From: Microbacterium sp. SZ1 | Lineage (GTDB): Bacteria > Actinomycetota > Actinomycetes > Actinomycetales > Microbacteriaceae | Length of the DNA: 64,000 bases | Assembly: GCF_002362255.1 (NCBI RefSeq) | Contig: NZ_LPVV01000003.1 | Coordinates: forward strand, 62,001-126,000 | Direction: 5' to 3' | Shown here: one piece after another, positions 33,556-41,920 of the stretch | Layout of the letters: each line of letters begins with the position of its first letter | Position numbering within the stretch: the stretch's first letter is position 1 | Program-made: the position numbers and the translations under genes | The notes under the pieces: generated by a model | Told to the model about the DNA's origin: nothing | The model's input: the letters and a program-made list of their open reading frames with translations, nothing else | Database searches by the model: none

Positions 33556-35222
33556 GCGAGCAGCGCCTCGAGCAGGCGCGCGCCTGGCTGCGGCAGGACC
33601 CCGATCACGAGACCCGCGACGAGCTGGCCGGCGTGATCACGCGGGCGGCCTCGGGCGACGAGGCCGCGATCGCCGATCTCGACGACCGCTTCGGCTCCCG
33701 TCTGGCGTTCGGCACGGCGGGACTGCGCGGCGCGCTCGGCGCCGGCAGCAACCGCATGAACCGCGTTCTCGTCGCCCAGGCGGCCGCAGGCTTCGCGTCG
33801 TACCTTCGCGAGCGCGGGCAGGGCGGCACGCCGACGGTCGTCATCGGCTACGACGGCCGCCGCAACTCGCGTGTGTTCGCGACCGACTCCGCCGAGTTGT
33901 TCGCCGGGGCGGGCCTGCGGGCGATCATCCTCCCCCGCCTGCTCCCGACGCCCGTGCTCGCGTTCGCGGTGCGGCACCTCGGAGCGGACGCCGGTGTGAT
34001 GGTGACCGCATCGCACAACCCGCCGAACGACAACGGCTACAAGGTGTACCTCGGCGGGGCGGACCAGGGCTCGCAGATCGTCTCCCCCGCGGATGCCGAG
34101 ATCGCAGCGCACATCCAGCGCATCGCCGACGCCGGGGATGTCACGGCGCTCCCGCGCTCGACGTCGTACGAGACGGCCGGCGAAGAGGTCGTCGAGGCGT
34201 ACGTGGCCGCGACGGCGTCCGTGGCACCGGCCCCGGCCTCGGCATCCGGTCTGCGCTGGGTGTACACCGCCATGCACGGAGTGGGATGGGAGACGGTGTC
34301 GAGCATCGTGCGCGCCGCCGGGTACCCGCAGCCGATGGTCGTCGGCGAGCAACTCGAGCCCGACGCCACCTTCCGGACCGTGTCGTTCCCCAACCCGGAG
34401 GAGCCGGGCGCGATGGACCTGTCGTTCGCGAAAGCGCGCCGCGTGCAGGCCGACTTCATCCTCGCGAACGACCCGGATGCGGACCGTCTCGCGGTGGCGA
34501 TTCCCGACGCGGATGCCGAGAACGGCTGGCGCAGGCTCACCGGCAACGAGGTAGGCCTCCTCCTCGGTGCCCGAGCCGCCCGAGCCGCGGCCGGCACGGC
34601 GGGGGCGTCGCTCGCCTGTTCGCTGGTCTCCTCCCCCGGTCTCGGAGCGATCGCCGCGCACCACGGCCTCGACTTCCACGAGACGCTCACGGGCTTCAAG
34701 TGGATCTCTCGTGCCCCCGGGATCGTGTTCGGCTTCGAGGAGGCGCTCGGATACCTCGTCAACCCGGAGACCGTGCGGGACAAGGACGGCATCTCGGCTG
34801 TCGTCGCGATCCTCGGTCTCGCGGCCGAAGCGCGGGACCGCGGCACCGACATCGCGGGCCTGCTCACAGAACTCGGCGACACCTACGGCCACTATGCCAG
34901 CGGCCAGGTGTCGGTGCGCGTCGACGATCTGTCCGTGATCGGGAAGGTCATGACCTCGCTGCGCGACGATGCACCGACCGACTTCGGTTCGCTGCCTATC
35001 GCGTCCGCCGACGATCTGCTGCGCGCGGCGGAGGGGCAGCCCTCCGGCGACGTCCTGCGCTATCGGCTGGCCGACGGGTCACGCATCATCGTGCGCCCGA
35101 GCGGCACCGAGCCCAAGCTCAAGGTCTACATCGACGCGGCGGGCGAGTCCGCCGCGCAGGCGGCCGAGCGGGTGCACGAACTCGAGAGCGCGGTGCGGGC
35201 ACTCCTGGCGGAGCGCTCCTAG
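33552..35222 (+). CDS. Phosphohexomutase family enzyme (phosphoglucomutase/phosphomannomutase; possibly phosphopentomutase)
   Basis: 556 aa. Alpha-D-phosphohexomutase fold with all four signatures: the catalytic serine in VTASHNPPNDNGYKVY, the metal loop NDPDADRLAVAI, the sugar loop FGFEEALGY and the phosphate loop RPSGTEPKLKVY. The GTG start at 33552 overlaps the upstream stop (GTGA). Pairing with a purine nucleoside phosphorylase fits a mutase acting on ribose-1-phosphate; substrate remains an inference. Confidence 0.88.
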   Translation: MSEQRLEQARAWLRQDPDHETRDELAGVITRAASGDEAAIADLDDRFGSRLAFGTAGLRGALGAGSNRMNRVLVAQAAAGFASYLRERGQGGTPTVVIGYDGRRNSRVFATDSAELFAGAGLRAIILPRLLPTPVLAFAVRHLGADAGVMVTASHNPPNDNGYKVYLGGADQGSQIVSPADAEIAAHIQRIADAGDVTALPRSTSYETAGEEVVEAYVAATASVAPAPASASGLRWVYTAMHGVGWETVSSIVRAAGYPQPMVVGEQLEPDATFRTVSFPNPEEPGAMDLSFAKARRVQADFILANDPDADRLAVAIPDADAENGWRRLTGNEVGLLLGARAARAAAGTAGASLACSLVSSPGLGAIAAHHGLDFHETLTGFKWISRAPGIVFGFEEALGYLVNPETVRDKDGISAVVAILGLAAEARDRGTDIAGLLTELGDTYGHYASGQVSVRVDDLSVIGKVMTSLRDDAPTDFGSLPIASADDLLRAAEGQPSGDVLRYRLADGSRIIVRPSGTEPKLKVYIDAAGESAAQAAERVHELESAVRALLAERS

Positions 35223-35228
35223 GACGCC

Positions 35229-35492
35229 ATGCCGAAGAGACACGTGGTCATCAGCGCGCACAACGGCGTGCACGCCAGACCCGTCGCCGAGCTCGTCCGG
35301 CTCGTGCAGGCGCACCCCCACCCGGTGACGCTCACGACGACGACGGGCTCGGTGGTCGACCTCAGCAGCGTGCTCGCGATCATGGATCTGGGACTCGCCG
35401 AGGGCGACGCCGTCGTTCTCGAGACGTGGGACTCGTCGGGTGCGGATGCCGTGCTCGACACACTCGTCGAGGTGCTCGACCCGCGTCGCTGA
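35229..35492 (+). CDS. HPr-family phosphocarrier protein (first copy)
   Basis: 87 aa. HPr relays phosphate from enzyme I to sugar-specific EIIA domains through a histidine. The active site reads AHNGVHARPVAELV (His about residue 16), and a serine is retained at the regulatory position (VVDLSSVLAIMDLG). It lies six bases after the phosphohexomutase stop, so it is probably the last gene of that unit. It converges on the PRD regulator. A second, more canonical HPr is encoded at 37915. Confidence 0.85.
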   Translation: MPKRHVVISAHNGVHARPVAELVRLVQAHPHPVTLTTTTGSVVDLSSVLAIMDLGLAEGDAVVLETWDSSGADAVLDTLVEVLDPRR

Positions 35493-35516
35493 TCGCGCGC
35501 GTCGTCCTGTCTGCGA

Positions 35517-37439
35517 TCAGCCGTCGATGACGGCGACGAGTTCGTCGAGAAAGGCCTCGTAGGTCGTGCCCCGGCGCACGATGCGCTGCACGCTGTCTCG
35601 CTCGCTGAACACCTCGACGAGCTGCTCGAACACGGTCTGGAACGCGGCGCGGTCGCTCTCGCTGAACGCGGCGAGCGCGACCACCTGCACGCGCCCCTCC
35701 CCCCAGGCCGCCGATCCGTCGGCGACGCCGATCGCGATGGCGGTGCGCGCGGCCGTCATCTGCAGCGCGTGGGGCACGGCGAGAGAATCCGTGAACGCAG
35801 TGGAGGACATGCGCTCCCTGGCGATGGTGTTCTCGATGTAGTCCGCGCCGATGAGTCCTGCGTCCGAGAGCAGTCCGCCGAGGTGTCCGATGATCGCCTC
35901 CTCGCCCTCGTCCGGAAGCGGATGCACGAACGCCTCGGCGACGAAGTAGCGCGCGAGCTCGGTCCGCAGCCGCGCGAGACGGCGCGCCCGCCGCACACGG
36001 GCGGCCGCCTGCTGGATGCGGTCGACATCGGCATCCGTGAGGAAGGGCTGGATCCGCACGAAGCGATCGCCCGACGCTCCCGGCTCGATCGTGCTGAGCA
36101 CGAGGTCGGTGTCGAACGACGCCCAGTCGGGGTCGACGTTCGTCACGACGCTCGTGACCTCGATCGCCGAGCCGAGCGAACGGTCGACGCTGGACCGCAG
36201 CAGCTCGTGCAGCTCGTAGTAGCCGGGGCAGACGATCGTGGCCGTGAGGATCGACTCGGCCTTGCGGCTGCGTTCGAGCCTGCCGCCCACGTGCATGGCG
36301 ATGTAGGCGATCTCGTCGTCGTGGATCGGTGTGCCGAGCCGGTCGTGGAGGCCGCTCGCGATCGAGACGGCGACCTCGAAGATCATCGGGTAGGAGGTCT
36401 TCAGCGACCGCGTGAGCGGATTGCGGGTGAGCGCGCTCTCCTCCGCCCGCCGCAGCAGGTTCTGGACGTGCAGCGCGAGCCGCAGCACGAACGTCTCGTC
36501 GAGCAGATCGACCTGGAAGTCGTCGGCGGCGCGGGCGATCTCGTCGCGGACGGCGGACTCCACCGCCGGGTCGACGCCGCTGCGCGCGACCTCCCTCGTC
36601 GCGTCCTGACCCGGCGCGACGATGCGGGTGAGGACGAGCGACGCCAGGTGTCCACTGTCGCCCTCTCCCAGCGCGACGGCGAAGTGCTCCTGGGCGAGGC
36701 GGGCGATGATCGCGCCGACCTCGGGGATCTCGGGACGCGCAGTCGTGGATGCCGAATCGAGGGCGTGCCCGGATGCCACCCGATCGGCGGCGATCGCGAT
36801 GTGCAGCAGGACGTCGGAGATGGCGAGCTCGTTCACGAAGTAGCCGAGTGCTCCCAGCTCGCGGACCAGCTCCGATTTGAAGGGAGCGACGGCCTGCGCC
36901 GACACGGCGCTGCCGGCGAGCGCGCGGCGGAAGGTCTCGGGGTGGAACGACGCGGCATCCATCTCGTCGTGTGCGAGCCTGCTCAGCAGACGGCGCTGCG
37001 CCGCTTCGTTCCCCCGCAGCCGGACCACCTCGCGGTCGCGGTCGAGCGTGAGGTCGGTGTCTTCGAGCAGACCGCGCACTCGCGCCAGATCTGACTCGAG
37101 CGTCGCCTCGCTGACGTGCAGGCGTTCCGCCATCGCGAAGACGTCGATCCCGGAAGGATCGTCGAGCAGGGCCCGGATGAGCGAGTGCAGCCGGTCGCGC
37201 GGCGCCGACTCCCCCACCTGCCGCGCACGCAGCGCGTCACGCGCCGCCGGACCCGCACGGTATCCGGCCGGCCCTGATTCGATCGCGTCGGCACCCGCCG
37301 TGCGGGCGTTCACGGCCGACACGTACGAACGGACGCTCCGCGGCGTCACACCGAGCTGATCGGCGAGACTCGCCGCCGTCGCCCACGACGCCTGACGCAG
37401 CAGGGTGGAGAGGAGCTGGTCCTGGCGCTGACGCGACAT
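35517..37439 (-). CDS. mtlR: PRD-containing PTS-controlled transcriptional activator (MtlR/BglG-like)
   Basis: 640 aa. Two N-terminal helix-turn-helix segments (SLADQLGVTPRSVRSY, then MAERLHVSEATLESDL) precede two PTS regulation domains (about 185-400; histidine in IAYIAMHVGG). An EIIB-like segment (about 410-490, cysteine in ATIVCPGYYELHELL) and a C-terminal EIIA-Mtl-like domain with SLAVPHAL complete it. Phosphorylation by HPr and EII proteins should set its activity. It is divergent from the mannitol PTS operon, whose promoter it presumably controls. GGGAGGATC directly precedes the ATG. Confidence 0.88.
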   Translation of the reverse strand: MSRQRQDQLLSTLLRQASWATAASLADQLGVTPRSVRSYVSAVNARTAGADAIESGPAGYRAGPAARDALRARQVGESAPRDRLHSLIRALLDDPSGIDVFAMAERLHVSEATLESDLARVRGLLEDTDLTLDRDREVVRLRGNEAAQRRLLSRLAHDEMDAASFHPETFRRALAGSAVSAQAVAPFKSELVRELGALGYFVNELAISDVLLHIAIAADRVASGHALDSASTTARPEIPEVGAIIARLAQEHFAVALGEGDSGHLASLVLTRIVAPGQDATREVARSGVDPAVESAVRDEIARAADDFQVDLLDETFVLRLALHVQNLLRRAEESALTRNPLTRSLKTSYPMIFEVAVSIASGLHDRLGTPIHDDEIAYIAMHVGGRLERSRKAESILTATIVCPGYYELHELLRSSVDRSLGSAIEVTSVVTNVDPDWASFDTDLVLSTIEPGASGDRFVRIQPFLTDADVDRIQQAAARVRRARRLARLRTELARYFVAEAFVHPLPDEGEEAIIGHLGGLLSDAGLIGADYIENTIARERMSSTAFTDSLAVPHALQMTAARTAIAIGVADGSAAWGEGRVQVVALAAFSESDRAAFQTVFEQLVEVFSERDSVQRIVRRGTTYEAFLDELVAVIDG

Positions 37440-37515
37440 GATCCTCCCACTCCCATGCTGACTGCACTGTCCGTGACGTGATTCCCATGATGTCAGCTAC
37501 CGGAGCGGCATGCGT

Positions 37516-37576
37516 CGGAACGGGCGTTCCGCGGGGGCGGAAAGGAACGTGTTGGCACCCCGGAAGCATCTGTTCC
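37516..37576. promoter_or_regulatory. Candidate operators between mtlR and the PTS operon
   Basis: The 164-base divergent gap holds the palindrome CGGAACGGGCGTTCCG (37516-37531). A second spaced inverted pair, GGAAC (37544-37548) and GTTCC (37572-37576), follows. These recurring GGAAC/GTTCC half-sites are the likely binding sites of the PRD regulator. No confident -10 was found. Confidence 0.5.
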
Positions 37577-37603
37577 CAGAATGTTCTCAGGAAGGTGGCA
37601 TCG

Positions 37604-37918
37604 ATGAGGATCCTCGTGGTGTGCGGCGCCGGCGCGTCGAGCACGTTCGTCGCGCAACGATTGCGGCGTGCAGCGGCCGACGCCGGGCTGGAGTGGCAGG
37701 CGAAGGCCGGCACCGAGCAGTCCGTGTACGGCGGCGACCACGACCTCGTCCTCCTCGGTCCTCACTTCGCCGACCGTCTCGACAGCATCCGCGACGCCGT
37801 CATGGCGCCCGTCGCCGTGCTGCCCGCAGACGTCTTCGCAGACAGGGACGGCACGCGCACGCTCGCGTTCGCCCGCTCGATCATCGACGTCAGGAACACC
37901 CCGAAAGGAACCTCATGA
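37604..37918 (+). CDS. Stand-alone PTS EIIB-like protein (lactose/cellobiose type)
   Basis: 104 aa. The phosphocysteine loop is at the N-terminus: ILVVCGAGASSTFVAQRL, Cys about residue 8. The rest has the small alpha/beta fold of Lac-type EIIB (DLVLLGPHF, VAVLPADVF). No matching EIIC or EIIA is nearby; the downstream EIICB already has its own B domain. It opens the PTS operon, next to the regulator, so a regulatory phosphorelay role is plausible. AGGAAGGTGG precedes the ATG; the stop overlaps HPr as ATGA. Confidence 0.78.
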   Translation: MRILVVCGAGASSTFVAQRLRRAAADAGLEWQAKAGTEQSVYGGDHDLVLLGPHFADRLDSIRDAVMAPVAVLPADVFADRDGTRTLAFARSIIDVRNTPKGTS

Positions 37919-38193
37919 CCGTTTCCCGTACCGTCCGGATCGGCTCGTCGCACGGCCTTCACGCCCGCCCCGCGAAGCTCTTCGCGCAGGCGGCGAAGGA
38001 GTCGGGCATCGCCGTCACCATCGCGAAGGACTCGGGTAAGGCCGTCAACGCCGCCAGCATCCTCGGTGTGATCGCCCTCGCGATCGAACACGGCGACTAC
38101 GTCACGCTCACCGCCGACGGCGACAACGCCGAGAGCGTGCTCGACACGCTCACGGAGCTGCTCACGACCGACCACGACGAGGCGACCGTATGA
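37915..38193 (+). CDS. ptsH: HPr phosphocarrier protein (second copy, PTS operon)
   Basis: 92 aa. Canonical HPr with active-site His in SSHGLHARPAKLFAQAA (about residue 16) and the regulatory serine region AVNAASILGVIAL. It is embedded between the EIIB-like protein and enzyme I, overlapping both neighbours by four bases (ATGA), so it is strictly coexpressed with enzyme I. It should phosphorylate EIIA-Mtl and probably the PRD regulator. Confidence 0.93.
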   Translation: MTVSRTVRIGSSHGLHARPAKLFAQAAKESGIAVTIAKDSGKAVNAASILGVIALAIEHGDYVTLTADGDNAESVLDTLTELLTTDHDEATV

Positions 38194-39872
38194 CCGAGCT
38201 CCGCGGAGTCGGCATCGGTCTCGGTGTGGCCCAGGGGCCGGTCGTCCGGATGACCGAGGCGCTGCCCGCGCCCGACAGCACGCCGAGCACGCAGGGCGCC
38301 GACGCCGAGCGCACCCGTGTGCGCGAGGCGATCGCCGCCGTCGCCGCGGAGCTCAACGCCCGCGGCGAGACCGCCGGCGGATCCGCTCAGGAGGTGCTCG
38401 AGGCTCAGGCGATGATCGCCGAGGACCCGACGCTCCAGGACGAGGTCGATGCGCGGATCGACGACGGAGCGACCGCCGAGTGGGCCGTGCACGACGCGTT
38501 CGCCGGCTTCCGCGCGACCCTCGAGGCCGTCGGCGGGTACCTCGGCGAGCGCGCCGCCGACCTCGACGACATCGCCCAGCGCGTCCTGGCCCGTCTGCGC
38601 GGCGTCGACGCTCCCGGCGTTCCCGACCCCGGACACCCGTTCGTGCTCGTCGCCCGAGACCTCGCGCCGGCCGACACGGCGCTGTTGAACCTCGACCAGG
38701 TACTCGCCCTCGTCACGTTCGACGGCGGCCCCACCTCGCACACGGCGATCCTCGCCCGCGAGAAGGGCATCGTCGCGATCGTCGGCGCGGCCTCGGCATC
38801 CGAGCTCTCGACCGGCCAGCCGGTCATCGTCGACGCGGCGGCCGGCATCGTCACGGTCGATCCGACCGCCGACGAGAAGGAGCGCGCCGAACAGCGCGCC
38901 GCGGCCCGCCGCTCGGCGGACGCCGCTCCCCTGACTCCCGGCGCCCTCGCCGACGGCACGCTGATCCCGCTGCTGGCGAACCTGGGAAAGCCCGCAGACG
39001 CATCCGATGCCGTCGAACGCGGGGCCGAGGGCGTCGGGCTCTTCCGCACCGAGTTCCTCTTCCTGTCGTCGTCGCAGGCTCCGACCGTGGCGCAGCAGCG
39101 CGAGGCCTACCGCGAGCTGCTCGCGGCGTTCCCTGGCAAGAAGGTCGTCGTGCGCATGCTCGACGCCGGCGCCGACAAGCCCCTCGCATTCCTCAACGAC
39201 GCGCACGAGGAGAACCCCGCCCTCGGGCTCCGCGGACTCCGCGCGCTCCGCGCGAGCGAGGACATCCTCCGAGAGCAGCTCACCGCGCTCGCGGAGGCGG
39301 ATGCCGAGACCGAGGCCGAACTGTGGGTCATGGCCCCCATGGTCGCCACCGTCGAGGAGACCGCCTACTTCACCGGTCTCGCCCGCGAGCACGGGCTCAA
39401 GACGGCCGGGGTCATGGTCGAAGTCCCGTCGAGCGCGCTCCTCGCCGATCGTGTGCTCGCGCACGCCGACTTCGCCTCCATCGGCACCAACGACCTCACG
39501 CAGTACACGATGGCCGCCGACCGCCTGCTCGGATCGGTCGCCGGCTTCCAGGACCCGTGGCACCCCGCAGTGCTGCGCCTGGTCAGGGAGGTCGGAGCCG
39601 CAGGCGCCCGCCTCGGCAAGCCCGTCGGCATCTGCGGCGAGGCGGCGGCAGACCCGCTGCTCGCCGTCGTGCTCGTCGGTCTCGGCGCGACGAGCCTCTC
39701 GATGGCTCCGTCCGCCCTGGCTGACGTGCGCCACACCCTGTCCCACCGAACCCTCGACGAGGCGCGGAGCCTCGCCGAACTGGCACTGGCGGCCGACGAC
39801 GCCGCCGGTGCGCGCCACGCCGTGGCCGAAGCCACAGCTACCCTCCCTCACCAGAAAGAGACGACATCATGA
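38190..39872 (+). CDS. ptsI: PTS enzyme I (phosphoenolpyruvate-protein phosphotransferase)
   Basis: 560 aa, close to the usual 570-575. It takes phosphate from PEP and passes it to HPr. The active-site histidine is in FDGGPTSHTAILAREKG (about residue 184). The C-terminal PEP-binding barrel shows GVGLFRTEFLFL, VVRMLDAGADKPL, IGTNDLTQYTMAADR and the catalytic cysteine in VGICGEAAADP. Overlaps of four bases at both ends put it in the centre of the mannitol operon. Confidence 0.95.
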   Translation: MTELRGVGIGLGVAQGPVVRMTEALPAPDSTPSTQGADAERTRVREAIAAVAAELNARGETAGGSAQEVLEAQAMIAEDPTLQDEVDARIDDGATAEWAVHDAFAGFRATLEAVGGYLGERAADLDDIAQRVLARLRGVDAPGVPDPGHPFVLVARDLAPADTALLNLDQVLALVTFDGGPTSHTAILAREKGIVAIVGAASASELSTGQPVIVDAAAGIVTVDPTADEKERAEQRAAARRSADAAPLTPGALADGTLIPLLANLGKPADASDAVERGAEGVGLFRTEFLFLSSSQAPTVAQQREAYRELLAAFPGKKVVVRMLDAGADKPLAFLNDAHEENPALGLRGLRALRASEDILREQLTALAEADAETEAELWVMAPMVATVEETAYFTGLAREHGLKTAGVMVEVPSSALLADRVLAHADFASIGTNDLTQYTMAADRLLGSVAGFQDPWHPAVLRLVREVGAAGARLGKPVGICGEAAADPLLAVVLVGLGATSLSMAPSALADVRHTLSHRTLDEARSLAELALAADDAAGARHAVAEATATLPHQKETTS

Positions 39873-41401
39873 CGACGACGTCACCGGCCGCCACGAAATC
39901 GGGCGGCCTCCGAACAGGCGTGCAGCGCTTCGGCACGTTCCTGTCCGGAATGATCATGCCCAACATCCCCGCGCTGATCGCGTGGGGCATCATCACGGCA
40001 TTCTTCATCCCCGTGGGGTGGACCCCGAACGAGCAGCTCGCCACCCTGGTCGGCCCCATCATCCACTACCTGCTGCCGATCATCATCGCGTACACCGGTG
40101 GAACCATCGTCTACAAGACCCGAGGCGGCGTGGTCGCCGCGATCGCCGTCATGGGTGCGATCGCCGGCTCCGACTACCTCATCGCCCAGGTCAACGCGAC
40201 TCTGCCCGCCGACAACCAGCTCGGTGAGATCCACATGTTCATCGGCGCGATGATCATGGCTCCTCTCGCGGCCTACACCATGAAGTGGCTCGACTCCCTC
40301 TGGGAGGGCAAGATCAAGGCCGGCTTCGAGATGCTCGTGAACATGTTCTCGGCCGGCATCTGGGGCTTCGTCATGGTCGTCGTCGGGTTCTACCCTGTCG
40401 CATGGCTCGTGAACGGCATCATGAACGTGCTGTCGAACGTCGTGAACTGGCTGGTGGAGACGAACCTGCTTCCGCTGACCAGCATCATCATCGAGCCCGC
40501 CAAGGTGTTCTTCCTGAACAACGCGATCAACCACGGTGTCCTCACCCCGCTCGGAACCCAGCAGGCGGCGGAGAGCGGTAAGTCGATCCTGTTCCTTCTG
40601 GAGGCGAACCCCGGTCCCGGTGTCGGCCTGCTTCTCGCGTTCACCCTGTTCGGCATCGGAGCTGCTCGCGCGTCCGCTCCCGGCGCGGCGGTGATCCAGT
40701 TCTTCGGCGGCATCCACGAGGTGTACTTCCCGTACGCACTGATGAAGCCGATCCTCATCCTCGCGCTGATCGCGGGCGGCATGACCGGTGTCACGACCAA
40801 CATGCTGTTCGGGACGGGTCTGATCGCACCGGCGGCTCCAGGAAGCATCATCGCAGTTCTGGGGCAGACGTTCCGGACGGACTATCTGGGAGTCATCCTC
40901 TCGGTCGTGCTGTCGGCCGCGGTGACCTTCATCATCTCGATGCTGATCCTCCGGGCGAGCCGGAAGAAGGATCTCGCCAAGGAGGACGCCTTCGCGGCCG
41001 CCGTGGCCCAGACCGAGGCGAACAAGGGCAAGTCCTCTGACGCGCTGAGTGGCCTGGCGGCGAAGGCCGCAGCGACCGGTGCGGCGACCGCCGTCGCCAC
41101 GACGCCGATCCAGAACGTCGTGTTCGCGTGCGACGCCGGCATGGGCTCGTCGGCGATGGGCGCGAGCGTCCTGCGCAACAAGTTCAAGAAAGCAGGGATC
41201 GAAGGCGTCACGGTCACCAACCAGGCGATCGCGAACCTTGACGGCACGGCCGACCTCGTGATCACGCAGCAGCAGCTCACCGACCGCGCGAAGGCACAGT
41301 CGCCGAACTCGGTGCACGTGTCCGTGGACAACTTCATGAACGCGCCGCAGTATGAAGAAGTCGTCGAGATGGTGCGCGAACAGCGCGCATCCGGCGAATG
41401 A
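39869..41401 (+). CDS. mtlA: Mannitol-specific PTS EIICB
   Basis: 510 aa. The membrane EIIC domain (about 15-345) starts with RFGTFLSGMIMPNIPALIAW and carries the substrate-site signature FFGGIHEVYFPYALMKP. A linker leads to the cytosolic EIIB domain, whose phosphocysteine lies in VFACDAGMGSSAMGASVLR (about residue 423). The EIIA part is separate (next gene). It imports mannitol as mannitol-1-phosphate. An 11-bp hairpin separates it from mtlF. Confidence 0.93.
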   Translation: MTTTSPAATKSGGLRTGVQRFGTFLSGMIMPNIPALIAWGIITAFFIPVGWTPNEQLATLVGPIIHYLLPIIIAYTGGTIVYKTRGGVVAAIAVMGAIAGSDYLIAQVNATLPADNQLGEIHMFIGAMIMAPLAAYTMKWLDSLWEGKIKAGFEMLVNMFSAGIWGFVMVVVGFYPVAWLVNGIMNVLSNVVNWLVETNLLPLTSIIIEPAKVFFLNNAINHGVLTPLGTQQAAESGKSILFLLEANPGPGVGLLLAFTLFGIGAARASAPGAAVIQFFGGIHEVYFPYALMKPILILALIAGGMTGVTTNMLFGTGLIAPAAPGSIIAVLGQTFRTDYLGVILSVVLSAAVTFIISMLILRASRKKDLAKEDAFAAAVAQTEANKGKSSDALSGLAAKAAATGAATAVATTPIQNVVFACDAGMGSSAMGASVLRNKFKKAGIEGVTVTNQAIANLDGTADLVITQQQLTDRAKAQSPNSVHVSVDNFMNAPQYEEVVEMVREQRASGE

Positions 41402-41407
41402 CAGACC

Positions 41408-41441
41408 GGGCGGGGCGGGTGCCACGGCATCCGCCCCGCCC
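41408..41441 (+). terminator. Intercistronic hairpin between mtlA and mtlF
   Basis: GGGCGGGGCGG (41408-41418) pairs perfectly with CCGCCCCGCCC (41431-41441) around a 12-base loop. No U-tract follows, so it more likely limits read-through or protects the mtlA 3' end than fully terminates. Confidence 0.5.
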
Positions 41442-41474
41442 CCATCTCCGCAGAATCCTCGGAAAGGAATCACC

Positions 41475-41906
41475 ATGAGCGTTCTCACCCTCGGCCAGGT
41501 CCGCATCCACTCCGGCTCCAGCACCCAGGAGGCCGCGCTGCAGGAGGCGACCGACATCCTCGTCACCGCGGGGGCCGTCACGCCCGCGTACGCCGACGCC
41601 ATGCGGCAGCGCGAGGAGACGGTGTCGACGTACATGGGCAACGGCCTCGCCATCCCGCACGGCACGAACGACGCCAAGGATGCGATCCTCGGCTCCGCGC
41701 TGTCGGTCGTCCGCTACGACGGCGGCGTCGACTGGGCCGGGGAGCAGGCGACGTTCGTGATCGGCATCGCCGGCAAGGGCGACGAGCACCTCGAGATCCT
41801 GTCGCAGATCGCGATCCTCTTCTCCGATGAGGACGACGTCGCGAAGCTCAACGCCGCCCAGACCCCCGACGAGCTGTTCGCCCTGCTCTCGGCCGTCAAC
41901 GAGTGA
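41475..41906 (+). CDS. mtlF: Mannitol-specific PTS EIIA
   Basis: 143 aa. It takes phosphate from HPr on a histidine and passes it to the EIIB domain of MtlA. The active site is YMGNGLAIPHGTNDAKDAI (about residue 60). The remaining conserved segment is SALSVVRYDGGVDW. The ATG at 41475 has GGAAAGGAA upstream; a longer in-frame reading is the tail of mtlA in another frame. The end overlaps or abuts mtlD. Confidence 0.93.
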   Translation: MSVLTLGQVRIHSGSSTQEAALQEATDILVTAGAVTPAYADAMRQREETVSTYMGNGLAIPHGTNDAKDAILGSALSVVRYDGGVDWAGEQATFVIGIAGKGDEHLEILSQIAILFSDEDDVAKLNAAQTPDELFALLSAVNE

Positions 41907-41920
41907 TGGGCGACCGTTCG

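Noticed and set aside
37440..37603. A RAT/antiterminator hairpin as used by BglG-type proteins
   Set aside because: The regulator has DNA-binding HTH segments at its N-terminus instead of a CAT RNA-binding domain, and no overlapping terminator-antiterminator pair was seen.
41352..41474. N-terminal extension of mtlF in the long open frame
   Set aside because: The upstream part is the out-of-frame mtlA tail and hairpin; the ATG at 41475 has a proper ribosome binding site and the family N-terminus.
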